Assembly (NCBI RefSeq): GCF_003063315.1
Contig: NZ_NERV01000003.1
Span: forward strand, 766,845 to 830,844
Direction of reading: 5' to 3'
Length of the DNA: 64,000 bases
Source of the DNA: Limnohabitans sp. T6-5
GTDB taxonomy: Bacteria; Pseudomonadota; Gammaproteobacteria; Burkholderiales; Burkholderiaceae_C
The notes beneath the pieces were generated by a model that did not search any database, was not told the DNA's origin, and saw only the letters and a program-made list of their open reading frames with translations. The translations under genes were made by a program, and so were the position numbers. Position 1 is the first letter of the stretch; each line of letters begins with the position of its first letter. Of the stretch, positions 41,101 through 45,819 are shown one piece after another.

Positions 41101-43291
41101 AAAGCATTGGTCGACCGTGTATGCCGATACCTTGTGGTTTGACCCGGACACCTTGATGACCCTCAAGGATGGCAGCCAGGTCATGACATGGACATCCAGT
41201 GACGGCACGGTGACTTTACAGCCCAAAAAAGGGGCTGTGCCCAAGTTGACCGACTCGTCAGGCCATGTGGCCTTGTACTTCAATGGCGCATCCTCTTTGA
41301 ATACAACCCAAAAGACGGCTGCACCCAGACTGGATCTGACGGGCTATTCGGACTTTTCCATGCTCAAGTTGTTGGGCTACCCTCCTCAATGGGGCTACAC
41401 CATGAGCCGAGAAATTGATGGTGCTGTCAACGGGACGGTTTATGCATTCAGGCACCACTTTGGCGGTGTCCAAACATCACTGTCATCCCACTTTTCGGGC
41501 TACGGGGTGAATACGGTTTCCAACGCGGCCACCGTCAGCTCCTGGATGGTCATGAATGGATTCAACGACACCACAGCGGGTTCGCTGGCCGTGAACAATC
41601 GGGTGCTGAGTTCAACCGCCAACAGCACCATGATGTCGACACCAGGCAAGTTTGCAGTGGGCGCTGCAGGGACGCTGGCCATCGGTGCCTCGGGCGGAAC
41701 GGGTTCAGGCAGCGCTGAATTCGTCACAGGGGTGATGGGCGATCAAATCGCTTTCAACCACACCTTGACTGCAGCCATGAGGGGCGAGGTCTCGACCTAT
41801 CTGGCTGCCAAATACCAGACCGTGGGTCGACTGGTGGCAGTCACCGGGACGGCGCAGACCTATGACTTGTCCCTCAGTCAGAATGCCACGCCCATTCTGG
41901 ATGATCTGTTGCAGCTCAATACCTCCGATTTGGGCGCTGGCAAGGACCGTGTGATCACGGCCGGCGCAGACTATGTCAACACCAGCGCAGGTGATGACAC
42001 CATTGAAATCAAGGATGCTTTTTTCCGTCAAATTGATGGTGGTAAGGGCTTAGATACCCTGGTCTGGTCGAATGCCTACAGTGGTAGCTCCAAACTTTAT
42101 CTGTCGGATTTTGTGTCCAATTTCCGGGGCGATTCGGGGGCGACGGCAGACAACACGCGCGTCAATGCAGCGGGGTATCACCAGTTACTGGGTATTGAGC
42201 GGCTTGACTTGACGCAGTCCGCTTTGGAGGCAGGCGCTGTGGGCAAGCAAGTATTGACCATTGCATCGGCCGATGTTGGGCAATTGTCTGAAACCAACAC
42301 GCTGGAAGTCATGCTGGGCGGGCAGGATGTCTTGCTGACGACCAGCAATGACTTCTCATCCAGGGTGTCGGGTAACTTCTTGAATAACGGTGTTTACTTT
42401 GACACGCGCTATCAAAAGACGGTCAATGGTGAAGATGTCACCTTGTATGTGAAGGGCGGCTCTGGCGACCCCGATCCCAACGATTTGACCCTGACGGCCA
42501 GTGCACTGCAGCTCAATTTTTCTGCTGCCATGTACGGAGCCGCGCCCGTTGTGGGGGATTTTTCGATCACAGCCTGGTCCAATGGTTCGCTACCCGGCCT
42601 CACCTCGGTGGATTCGGTCAATGTCAAGCAAGGTTTGTATTTTGGCTTCAACGGGGCGGTGACTGAGCCCATGCGCATCGACTACACAGGGACGCTGGCC
42701 GATGAAACCGGGCGCAGTTTTCTGCACAAAACCTGGGGCGTTGGCACCGATGGCGGCGATACCCTGGACGCCAGCACCTGGACGGTGGCTGCGGCCATTT
42801 TGGGGGGCGGCGGCAACGACGCCATCACGGGCACAGCCTATGCCGATGTGTTGGTAGGTGGCTTGGGCGCAGATCGTTTGACGGGTGGGCTGGGCTCGGA
42901 CCGCTTCGTCTACAAAACCGTTTACCAGGGCGTGGGCGGCGCAGGCGGTTTGGGCGGTCTCACAGGGGATGTCGTCACAGATTTCAACACCTCCCTGGGC
43001 AAAGATGCCGACGTGCTGGACATGTCGGACTTGTTCGCCAGCAGCCTGGGCGCCACAGGACAAGCTGTGATCGATGCCACCAAGCTCATCAAAGGGGGCT
43101 ACATCGATTTGGTCAAAACCAATGCAGGCCATGACCTGCAAGTGTTTGTCGACCGCGATGGCGGCGGCGCCATGGGCTTGCTGGTCACCTTGCAAAACAT
43201 GGACAGCTACTTGACGGTGCCGGGTGAAACCACCGAGCAACTGTTACAGCGCTTGTTGACCGAGGGGCGCATGCAGGTCTCTCATGCTTGA
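26144..43291 (+). CDS. Giant Ig-like repeat adhesin with RTX/type I secretion C-terminus
   Basis: A 5,715-residue secreted protein. Residues 1-165 include a beta-rich prefix (VLRLERAGDDLLAWVQQVDG) resembling the N-terminal domain of BapA/LapA-class adhesins. Eight tandem double-domain repeats of 209-216 residues follow, each with an EF-hand-like loop. A long series of more divergent Ig-like domains of about 100 residues extends to nt 41080, many ending in AGNVS. A lectin/LamG-like jelly-roll segment (about 41110-41830, LWFDPDTLMTLKDGS to LAAKYQ) comes next. The C-terminus has degenerate and canonical RTX motifs (GGGGNDAITG, GGLGADRLTGGLGSDRF), then DVVTDFN...DVLDMSDL and DLQVFVDRDGGGAMG, the typical type I target domain. 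ATG 26144 has GGGAG seven bases upstream; an in-frame GTG at 26105 overlaps the ABC stop but lacks support. Function: surface adhesion, inferred from architecture. Confidence 0.9.
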   Translation: MNTVTLRVPHITQALERGQVLALQDVLRLERAGDDLLAWVQQVDGSVQLLRLPGFYEAGRDAVVEVTEANASADKVLRVTAQTMVPPTVLDEQSASGPVPSDSESGDGDVLWLQLLANDLSHTDDVWRGLMSSSDAGLRVLSGVYKPIEPIGAAVLAKPVHDFSFQGESDLSAPEFTIHEVSALGDKSLNAAEAAAGTLISGKTEPNLAVTVTLTQGTQTWSFQTQSNAQGDWSYTLTQDDWAKLQDGPTTLSASSQDPAGNVGHMSLPTFEVHRSLPAAPTAVMDKTGTSAVQTKDNTPGFTGTGPAGGKVRWVLDGNSNGKMDANERVFEVLVGSDGKYATSLATLPADGAYQWVLQSVDKYGNVSTGSTTVALELDTVAPVQILNSVAALSDKVINAAEAAADTVISGKTTANLDVTVTLTQGAQTWKFQTHADAQGDWTCHLTQADWSKLQDGSATLSASSQDEAGNVGQASWPAFDVHTTPPPVPTAVLVKTGTSAVQTNDSTPGFTGTGPAGGKVRWVLDGNSNGVIDPSETAVFDVSVGADGQYSFTFESMSLPPLPSDGAYQWVLQSVDKDGNVSTGTTTVSLELDTVLPVQTLNSVAELIDNVINAAEAAAGTAISGKTDANLAVTVTLKQGAQSWTFQTQANAQGDWTYTLSQADWAKLQEGAATLIASSKDAAGNVGQSNALSFEVHATPPAAPTAEMDKTGASAVQTNDSTPGFTGTGPADGKVRWVLDGNHDGKIDANGSVFEVSVGSDGNYATSLNTLLADGAYQWVLQSVDKYGNVSNGTTTVALELDTVLPVQTLNSVVELNDNVINAAEAAAATALSGKTEPNLDVTVTLKQGSQEWTFQTKANAQGDWTCTLSQADWAELQEGAATLLASSKDGAGNVGQSSELGFEVHATPPEAPTAAMDKTGTSAVQTNDSTPGYTGNGPAEGKVRWVLDGNSNGKIDANESVFEVSVGSDGKYSFNFERPDLSPLPADGPYQWVLQSLDKYGNVSTGNTLVQLELDRQAPLPILNSTGALSDRVINAAEAAAGTAISGKTEPNLDVTVTLKQGLNEWTFQTQANAQGDWAYTLSKTDWTKLQEGAATLMARSQDGAGNVGLSNELNFEVHATPPAAPTAVMDKTGTSAVQTNDSTPGFTGKGPADGKVRWVLDANHDGKIDANESVFEVGVGSDSHYLHILNALTADGAYQWVLQSVDKYGNVSTDTTLVQLELDRQAPTLSLSTVAALDDHVINAAEAAAGTVISGKTDPSLSVTVTLKQGSQEWQFDTQANAQGDWTCTLSKDDWAKLLEGTATLSASSKDAAGNVSQVSLPDFDVHVTPPDAPTAVMDKTGTSEVQTNDNTPGFTGTGPAGGKVRWVLDSNSNGVIDGSEGARSFDVSVGLDGKYSFNFERPGLSALPADGDYQWVLQSVDKYGNVSTGSTLVQLELDSQAPTLSLNSVAELNDKLINAVEAATGTVISGRTDANLDVTVTLKQGSQAWQFQTKAGVDGVWTYTLIQTDWAKLQEGAATLIASSKDAAGNVSQVSLSDFEVHINPPAAPTAVMDKTGTSAVQTKDSTPGFTGMGPAGGKVRWVLDGNNDGKIDTSETAVFDVSVGADGQYSFTFESMSLPPLPADGAYQWVLQSVDKYGNVSTGSTLVQLELDTVRPVQTLNIVAELSYNVINAAEAAAGTAISGNTEPNLDVTVTLKQGLNEWTFQTQANAQGNWTYTLSKDDWAKLQEGAATLSASSKDGAGNVGQSSELSFELHMTPPALPTAAMDKTGTSAVQTKDSTPGFTGTGPADGKVRWVLDSNKDGKIDDNETVAFEVDVDAYGQYSTSLATLLVDGKYQWVLQSVDKYGNVSTGSTTVALELDTQVPVLGLDAVTGDDKIGYQEFVADTGIVLTGQGEAKGVVVLTLSQGSVKTTLDNVRVDDSGHWSVTVSKAQWAAFSSGQVTVSVAQTDGAGNVATPVERSVPIRTTAVAPVTSMVLADGQDTGRDASDGVTYIAAPQIKVSASPNSWVRLVRDANTDGILQASDVVLAELQTDASGHVVWRPSSALGEGVQHILALGWDPVSGSYSNADLTTGQVSNVTARLMLTIDTQAPGAPTLNAVAGDNTIILTESLTDQLVSGTADALADVTLTWSRGLNPVTVRADNSGHWQYTLTPALMKALGGGVVTVTVSQADVAGNVGTGTGSAVITLDTSDLPAPYGLALDASLDTGRSHTDHVTRTTQLTVTGHSGAGNTIEVFDDRNDNAVMDDGESLEAATADAQGLFSVSHTFAVDGSFNLRAIAQDTGGKVSGASQALGVTVDTQVNPVNDLRVSDNDRINLAKRSSGVNISGTGEALADVSVLFKDEGDHLLLTVVGRVDAQHAWSVTLTPAQIELLGQGRLHAEVTQTDVAGNVSQVQTHEFFVDTVPPDEPLTDRVQAALEWNASTELAGGLNWQELADGTTVAVALPANLGEGGVVVLAWGNQQVRYSVTAEELAAGVAQVFVPATTIVAAGDNSALNVSALFEDAAGNTGPWNGSQVQAFQVLNGLSVSFSERPPGMIPVSEDYGRVLSSTYYTHKTQDFRIQLSGAAGSTVVIYEGSQYVEGQALTRVQLDSSGQGVAILSLSEGSHTLQSFATLQGVSAPTLQSTLSVVVDTAVPALPVVTTYDDKVNAVERDAGVLVSGTAEPNAEVKFKLVNSRTDVVGQEYTVLTDGAGQWSTRITVGQWAEVGDGPLSLRLTQTDLAGNTSDPQSVNITLDTTVLAPTVNSVSGNDWVNAQEMGDGSVALSGGSEALAWVSIAVAGSSGTYNTSVRADANGFWSVPLNPSVLRDKLGEGSATVSASQTDAAGNVSVLVNHVFKIDTVVDAPVLDAISGNNIVNAVEAAQGVVVSGSGESGATVQVIFSKGSLALPARSALVGSGGRWQLNLSSDEFQLLGDGAWSVAVSQTDLAGNVSSVTSGTLTVDRTPIAGSVQVNALSTDDVVSFAEQGSDFVVTGTGPAGTQVYLSLQGSLGSVKLEALVVNTQGQWQATLTSVQMRSILGSGPVQVQAWAVDPQTGDRSTQVNTVVEHTFVLEDLEPTPSVNQIGGDGYINALEAAAGTVLTGTGVAGHFVSIQLTGANGNISRLVQVGQDGSWQIRLGFSDLQTLGEGAVQIQAVQRNGLTGGAQTSLPATQQFVMDTEAPNSPHSSDAVAAQSYNANHALAGGVTPVEAAAGVKVAVPLPANARAGDTLELLWGAQVVVHVLTATELAAITGGDAQQIFITVPGNTIARQGDGSVDIHVRVTDLAGNVGDPYLLVSGVAVDAPPLAPQIDAVMTDGYVNLAEFTADQTTPGSILISGTSSSNGAVTVELSRTGTLIKITLQCTAVGGIWTVPVSQTQLLDLGEGTIDMAAYLIDAGLVQSATSNGSFVFDKTLPASVLDVNMQAAQVQNARGELAGGLIVMPDNHNLTEATDGTVVHVGLASDAQSGDEVVLYWGSSSGAGGLEVRTKLTQTDVNQGFVAVTVAESVITLAGDSSSLRVEARSVDRAGNEGERFLVWTGTVDALPEAPTVTAVATDGLVNLLESQADVLIEGAATVGQVVTVKIVVGTAIKLQKTATAVDVNGHPYWSVSLTPGDIVTLGQGTFEIQAYQTDGTGNPSKVASSRFVIDTVPPAPPTLDAVTADNRVSYAESQSGVKLTGTGEPGASISLKLSDQYSHRVSKSNVVVDANGAWTVSVLAADFAGLDQGTLQIAAVQADAAGNVSTVTQKTLTYVSVPVSVPTIVSVSGVSGSDIYFNAQDQINASGNLVVSGSGESDHQLRLDVRVAGVAYDVPSVTVGANGLWSVVLTAADLSRIGQGVTQLQAVQINAAGDESLPQIFDTFVIDTLAPQLNVAQITANGLNGNAKEDDVITVTVQLSEAVTVTALPQVALQLGAQTVYAQYNASASQLAGSNRAVFTYKVVAGDTDTDGGVAWAAQSVDWKGAQVQDAAGNPAGTSISQVLANTVRVDTSAPNAPSIDGLVSPSGGADGAVAASSLGGDYINKVEANQNQVVVKVNLVGTNALAGDSLQVFWGGQQVSPKTLLAGEITQGFAWVTVPASTIGSAESTVDITARLVDLAGNVSGVLVGIPVKVDTIAPGALTMNTVLSDDRVSAVEALSMLGLGAGVSSAQDVTGSGVVVGVTLNAVVRQNGHSYNLTPVNNGTTWSIKAGDLGQVIAQLDDGSWDLVVTQTDAAGNDSTQTVRSVQLDRDVPSAPTILSVPATLDGWINLVDANSGVLVNVSLAGTRAKAGDALVISGFATDYQVVLKTTDLAAQQIAVLVPKDLVLQATGATPQTLNITAHIEDTGGNMSAASNVVGVKLDTIILTPVVVAAAFADGITSAEASMVTGQVFSGSGVEAGASVVITMQGALGDSLRFPTTGQADGTFSVTVMPSDFRVLGSGTVAYTVVQTDKAGNVSTSTTGSFNVVLTLPPPSLFDMTGDNLINAAEASAAQTLSGLASAGAQVKIRFFDASTNTEYLSEKTVTAAASGTWSLSLTAADIQTLSPSGAATILIKAQQSLNNQLSDQATLSVLIDRVPPAVSGAVSLFDANLDGAKNDGLVLTFTEPVRFSDLNALSKFVLPTGRTWGTGARLEASQSQTLNGAEYAAVVKIFLGTGSNLAAGDTITLSSAQVVDVVGNTALSNAVFTVPSLLIPGTPTPPVTIATDNRINATELTQTTAVAFTHSAATAGTQLVVYLDGVVVKRQDMTPNTTSTSVTLTSAEWGAVSGQKSLVAQIVNPTTGATGAYSAPKPIALDFAVESSVQLNAVSDTGTVGAFDGGDKISLVFKEAVNLSTAALPAGLSASSLVAVDGIKQVGDTNTYATTWQVTLGTGTTLQAGQIVNLNAVRDMAGNTATLSTTVRADVFTPNPTLVIDTVAGNNVLDASKKSAGVSVTVQLTGAKAGDVIQLTMDGEVVGTATVQTTGQSSAAFSLAAGSWGGDGERVLHANLVRAGQTTSSLNRSVYVAADQKHWSTVYADTLWFDPDTLMTLKDGSQVMTWTSSDGTVTLQPKKGAVPKLTDSSGHVALYFNGASSLNTTQKTAAPRLDLTGYSDFSMLKLLGYPPQWGYTMSREIDGAVNGTVYAFRHHFGGVQTSLSSHFSGYGVNTVSNAATVSSWMVMNGFNDTTAGSLAVNNRVLSSTANSTMMSTPGKFAVGAAGTLAIGASGGTGSGSAEFVTGVMGDQIAFNHTLTAAMRGEVSTYLAAKYQTVGRLVAVTGTAQTYDLSLSQNATPILDDLLQLNTSDLGAGKDRVITAGADYVNTSAGDDTIEIKDAFFRQIDGGKGLDTLVWSNAYSGSSKLYLSDFVSNFRGDSGATADNTRVNAAGYHQLLGIERLDLTQSALEAGAVGKQVLTIASADVGQLSETNTLEVMLGGQDVLLTTSNDFSSRVSGNFLNNGVYFDTRYQKTVNGEDVTLYVKGGSGDPDPNDLTLTASALQLNFSAAMYGAAPVVGDFSITAWSNGSLPGLTSVDSVNVKQGLYFGFNGAVTEPMRIDYTGTLADETGRSFLHKTWGVGTDGGDTLDASTWTVAAAILGGGGNDAITGTAYADVLVGGLGADRLTGGLGSDRFVYKTVYQGVGGAGGLGGLTGDVVTDFNTSLGKDADVLDMSDLFASSLGATGQAVIDATKLIKGGYIDLVKTNAGHDLQVFVDRDGGGAMGLLVTLQNMDSYLTVPGETTEQLLQRLLTEGRMQVSHA
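26690..31770 (+). repeat. Eight tandem double-Ig repeats (627-648 bp each) with EF-hand-like loops
   Basis: Each unit pairs a domain starting NAAEAAAGTxISGKT with one containing VQTNDSTPGFTGTGP and KVRWVLDGN. The second domain carries a loop such as DGNHDGKIDANE, which fits the 12-position EF-hand pattern. The VQT landmark falls near 27019, 27647, 28291, 28918, 29560, 30187, 30835 and 31480. Nucleotide identity between units is high, with mosaic differences that suggest exchange between copies. Confidence 0.88.
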
Positions 43292-43292
43292 T

Positions 43293-43310
43293 CTTGCCCT
43301 TCAGGTCAAG
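43293..43310. terminator. Weak hairpin between convergent adhesin and LysR genes
   Basis: An imperfect stem-loop (CTTGCCC, loop TTCA, GGTCAAG, one mismatch) lies directly after the adhesin stop and overlaps the LysR stop codon. There is no clear T-run on either side, so termination is only possible, not shown. Confidence 0.3.
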
Positions 43311-44235
43311 CTTGTGTGATCAGCGCCTGTTGCGTGGCTGGATTCTCCAGCTGCGCAATCCACCAGCGCAGGCCATGTCCGGCAGGGCTCAGGCGGCTGT
43401 CTCGCCAAGCGATGTGAACCAGACTTTGTCGCTTTTGCGTGACCTGCTTGATGACCAAGCGAGCTTGTTGAACATGGGGTTCGGCCAGGTTTTTGGGCAA
43501 AAAACCTGCCCCCAGTCCCCGCAATTGGGCTTGCAGTTTGCTTGGCATGTCGGGCACCGTGAAGACCTCTTGCCCACCTTGCAAACCAATCGTGAGGCCT
43601 GTACCACGTTGAATCGAGTCCGCAACGGCCACAGCCCGGTGCTGCATGAGCAGGTCGTCGGTCAATGGTTCAGGGGCTGTGGCCAAGGGGTGGTGAGGCG
43701 CTACAGCAAAGACAAAAGGAATTTCGCCCAGTGGCATGTGCTGAATATCGGCCGACATGCTGTGCTCGGGCACCACGCCAATAGCCAAGTCGGCTTGGCC
43801 GGTGGTGAGTGCCGCCAGAGTGCCCGACAAGGTTTCGTGGCGAATGCGCAAGCGGGTGGGGCTCTTCAGGGCCAAAAAGGCCTCGCACATATCCATGACC
43901 ACGCTGCGCGAGACGATGCTGTCTGCTGCCACAGTCAGCACGGCTTCCCAGCCGGTGGCCACGCGCTTGACCCGGTTGGCCACCGCGTCAATGTCTTGCA
44001 ACAGCCGCCCGGCTTCGCGCAACAGTTCCACGCCTGCGGCCGTCGCTCGGGCTTGGCGCGAGCTGCGGTCAAACAACAGCACATCCAGTGCGTCTTCGAG
44101 TTGTCTGACCCGGTAGGTCAGGGTACTGGGCACCAAGTTCAGTTCGCGGGCTGCTGCTGCAAAACTGCCGCGCTCTGCAATGGTTTGCAGCATGAACAAG
44201 GCATCTGGTGTGAGCCAATCTTTGGGACTTTGCAT
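43306..44235 (-). CDS. LysR-family transcriptional regulator
   Basis: A 309-residue DNA-binding regulator. Residues about 8-68 form the winged helix-turn-helix (ALFMLQTIAERGSFAAAARE, then LNLVPSTLTYRVRQLEDALD). The rest is the periplasmic-binding-protein-like effector domain (for example LRIRHETLSGTLAALTTGQA, DLAIGVVPEHSM). Length is typical. ATG 44235 is chosen; a TTG two codons upstream keeps the frame open but is unlikely. It ends head-to-head with the giant adhesin gene and starts divergently from the pirin gene 108 bases away. LysR/pirin divergent pairs are common, so pirin is the expected target. Control of the adhesin operon is possible but not indicated by sequence. Confidence 0.93.
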   Translation of the reverse strand: MQSPKDWLTPDALFMLQTIAERGSFAAAARELNLVPSTLTYRVRQLEDALDVLLFDRSSRQARATAAGVELLREAGRLLQDIDAVANRVKRVATGWEAVLTVAADSIVSRSVVMDMCEAFLALKSPTRLRIRHETLSGTLAALTTGQADLAIGVVPEHSMSADIQHMPLGEIPFVFAVAPHHPLATAPEPLTDDLLMQHRAVAVADSIQRGTGLTIGLQGGQEVFTVPDMPSKLQAQLRGLGAGFLPKNLAEPHVQQARLVIKQVTQKRQSLVHIAWRDSRLSPAGHGLRWWIAQLENPATQQALITQA

Positions 44236-44251
44236 GATCAATGCATTTTAT

Positions 44252-44266
44252 TTCAAACAATTTGAA
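44252..44266. promoter_or_regulatory. Candidate LysR operator in the LysR-pirin intergenic region
   Basis: A perfect inverted repeat TTCAAA-CAA-TTTGAA contains T-N11-A (T44253 to A44265), the core pattern of LysR-type binding sites. It lies 16 bases upstream of the LysR start and about 78 bases upstream of the pirin start, as expected for autoregulation plus divergent activation. Confidence 0.6.
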
Positions 44267-44343
44267 TGATGGCGGCAAATGGATTGAACCGTGCAGACCC
44301 CTGCTTTCAGTACAGTCATGCACAGGCTTTCAAAGGAGATCAC

Positions 44344-45045
44344 ATGTTGACAATGCGCAAATCCACTGAACGTGGCTACGCCGACCACGGCTGGCTCAAG
44401 TCGTTTCACAGCTTTTCTTTCGCCAATTATTTCGATCCAGCCCACATGGGCTGGGGCAATTTGCGCGTCATCAACGAAGACCGCATTGCGCCCGGCACCG
44501 GTTTTGGCACCCATGGCCACCGCGACATGGAAATCATCAGCTATGTGCTCTCGGGTAACTTGGCGCACCAGGACAGCATGGGCAATGTCAAGGGCATTCC
44601 GCCCGGTGACGTGCAGCGCATGAGCGCAGGCTCAGGCGTGCGTCACAGCGAGTTCAACCACGCCCAGGGCGAGCAAACCCACTTTTTGCAGATATGGATC
44701 GAACCCAACGTGACCGGGATTGACCCAGGCTATGAGCAAAAAACCATTCCCGATGCGGCCAAGCGTGGCCAACTGGCCTTGGTGGCGGCTCCCGAAGAGG
44801 CTCAATACACAGTCATGATCCATGCCGATGCCCGCATGTATGCGGGTCTCTTCGATGGCGCCGAAACAGCGCAACTGCCTCTGGACCCCTCACGCAAGGC
44901 CTATGTTTTTTTAGTTCGCGGCAGCTTGCAGGTCAATGGTCAGCTGTTGAATGCGGGTGACGCCGCGTTGCTGCAAGCTGAGTCGTCATTGGCCTTGAGC
45001 GAAGGCCAGGACGCCGAAGTCCTGGTCTTTGACCTGAGCGCTTGA
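44344..45045 (+). CDS. Pirin family protein (cupin, quercetinase-like)
   Basis: A 233-residue bicupin of the YhhW/pirin family, cytoplasmic. Members bind a metal and some have quercetin 2,3-dioxygenase activity; the biological role is often unclear. The metal ligands of the N-terminal cupin are all visible: His57 and His59 in GTHGHRDMEII, and His101 and Glu103 in GVRHSEFN. The family opening RGYADHGWLKSFHSFSFANY is also present. AAAGGAG lies just before ATG 44344, which excludes the longer open frame starting at 44266. It is divergent from the LysR gene and followed after 43 bases by a flavodoxin-fold gene, probably in the same transcript. Confidence 0.93.
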   Translation: MLTMRKSTERGYADHGWLKSFHSFSFANYFDPAHMGWGNLRVINEDRIAPGTGFGTHGHRDMEIISYVLSGNLAHQDSMGNVKGIPPGDVQRMSAGSGVRHSEFNHAQGEQTHFLQIWIEPNVTGIDPGYEQKTIPDAAKRGQLALVAAPEEAQYTVMIHADARMYAGLFDGAETAQLPLDPSRKAYVFLVRGSLQVNGQLLNAGDAALLQAESSLALSEGQDAEVLVFDLSA

Positions 45046-45088
45046 TTTTTTTCTCTCAACCCCCTGTCTTTTTTAAGGAATTTTTCTC

Positions 45089-45622
45089 GTGGCTAAAACT
45101 GTTGTTGTTTTCCATTCCGGCTACGGCCACACCCAGCGCGTGGCCCAGTTTGTGGCCCAAGGCGCCAACGCCCAACTGGTCACCATCGATGCCGATGGCA
45201 ACATTTCTGACGACGACTGGAGCGCACTGGACGCCGCCGACGCCATCATCTTTGGCTCGCCCACCTACATGGGCATGGCGTCGTGGCAGTTCAAGAAATT
45301 CGCTGACGCCTCTTCCAAGCGCTGGTTCACCGGCGCCTGGAAAGACAAAGTCGCTGGCGGCTTCACCATCTCGGCCAGCCCCAGCGGTGACAAGTTGTCC
45401 ACCATCCAGTACTTCATCACACTGGCCATGCAGCAAGGCATGGTCTGGGTGGGCCAGCCGTCCATGAACGACGGCACCATCAACCGCATCGGCTCCAACT
45501 CCGGCGTGATGGCCCAAGTGGGCCCCACCAGCCCCGCCGAAGATATTCCCCAAGGTGACCTGGACACCGCCAAGGCTTACGGTGAGCGCGTTGCGGCTGT
45601 GGCCGCCAAGCTGCGGGGGTAA
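45089..45622 (+). CDS. Flavodoxin-fold NAD(P)H-dependent reductase (WrbA-like)
   Basis: A 177-residue cytoplasmic flavoprotein. The FMN phosphate loop is HSGYGHTQRVAQ near residue 9, and the second flavin contact is FGSPTYMGMASWQFKKF. Both match the NAD(P)H:quinone oxidoreductase/flavodoxin family, which includes WrbA. Length fits the short single-domain branch. It starts with GTG 45089 preceded by AAGGA. It follows the pirin gene by 43 bases on the same strand, a pairing consistent with quinone or flavonoid redox handling; that link is inference. Flavodoxin proper is less likely because of the extended C-terminal part with GPTSPAEDIPQGDLDTA. Confidence 0.88.
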   Translation: MAKTVVVFHSGYGHTQRVAQFVAQGANAQLVTIDADGNISDDDWSALDAADAIIFGSPTYMGMASWQFKKFADASSKRWFTGAWKDKVAGGFTISASPSGDKLSTIQYFITLAMQQGMVWVGQPSMNDGTINRIGSNSGVMAQVGPTSPAEDIPQGDLDTAKAYGERVAAVAAKLRG

Positions 45623-45626
45623 AAGG

Positions 45627-45702
45627 TTTTGTAGGTCGGTACTCGCGCGCTGTTCTTTTTAGCGCATGCCCATGTCGGGGATGAAGCCGCCGACCTACAA
45701 AA
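45627..45702. repeat. REP-like inverted repeat, possible terminator
   Basis: TTTTGTAGGTCGG (45627-45639) and its exact complement CCGACCTACAAAA (45690-45702) flank a 50-base loop. A further partial copy, GCAGGTCGGCACTCGC, follows from 45712. The GTAGGTCGG core is of the kind seen as scattered extragenic palindromes in betaproteobacteria (from memory). It directly follows the flavodoxin-fold gene and may also end its transcript. Confidence 0.6.
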
Positions 45703-45819
45703 ACAGTACCCGCAGGTCGGCACTCGCAGCGTCCGACGTTTTGCGTTCACCGAGACAGCACCGCATGACTTTTTGGGGTGCTCAGGTGCCAGGGGCTCCT
45801 TGCTTGCTAGGATAGACCC

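Noticed and set aside
43306..44235. The LysR protein as regulator of the giant adhesin operon
   Set aside because: It is convergent with the operon, far from the operon promoter, and has an operator-like palindrome next to pirin instead.
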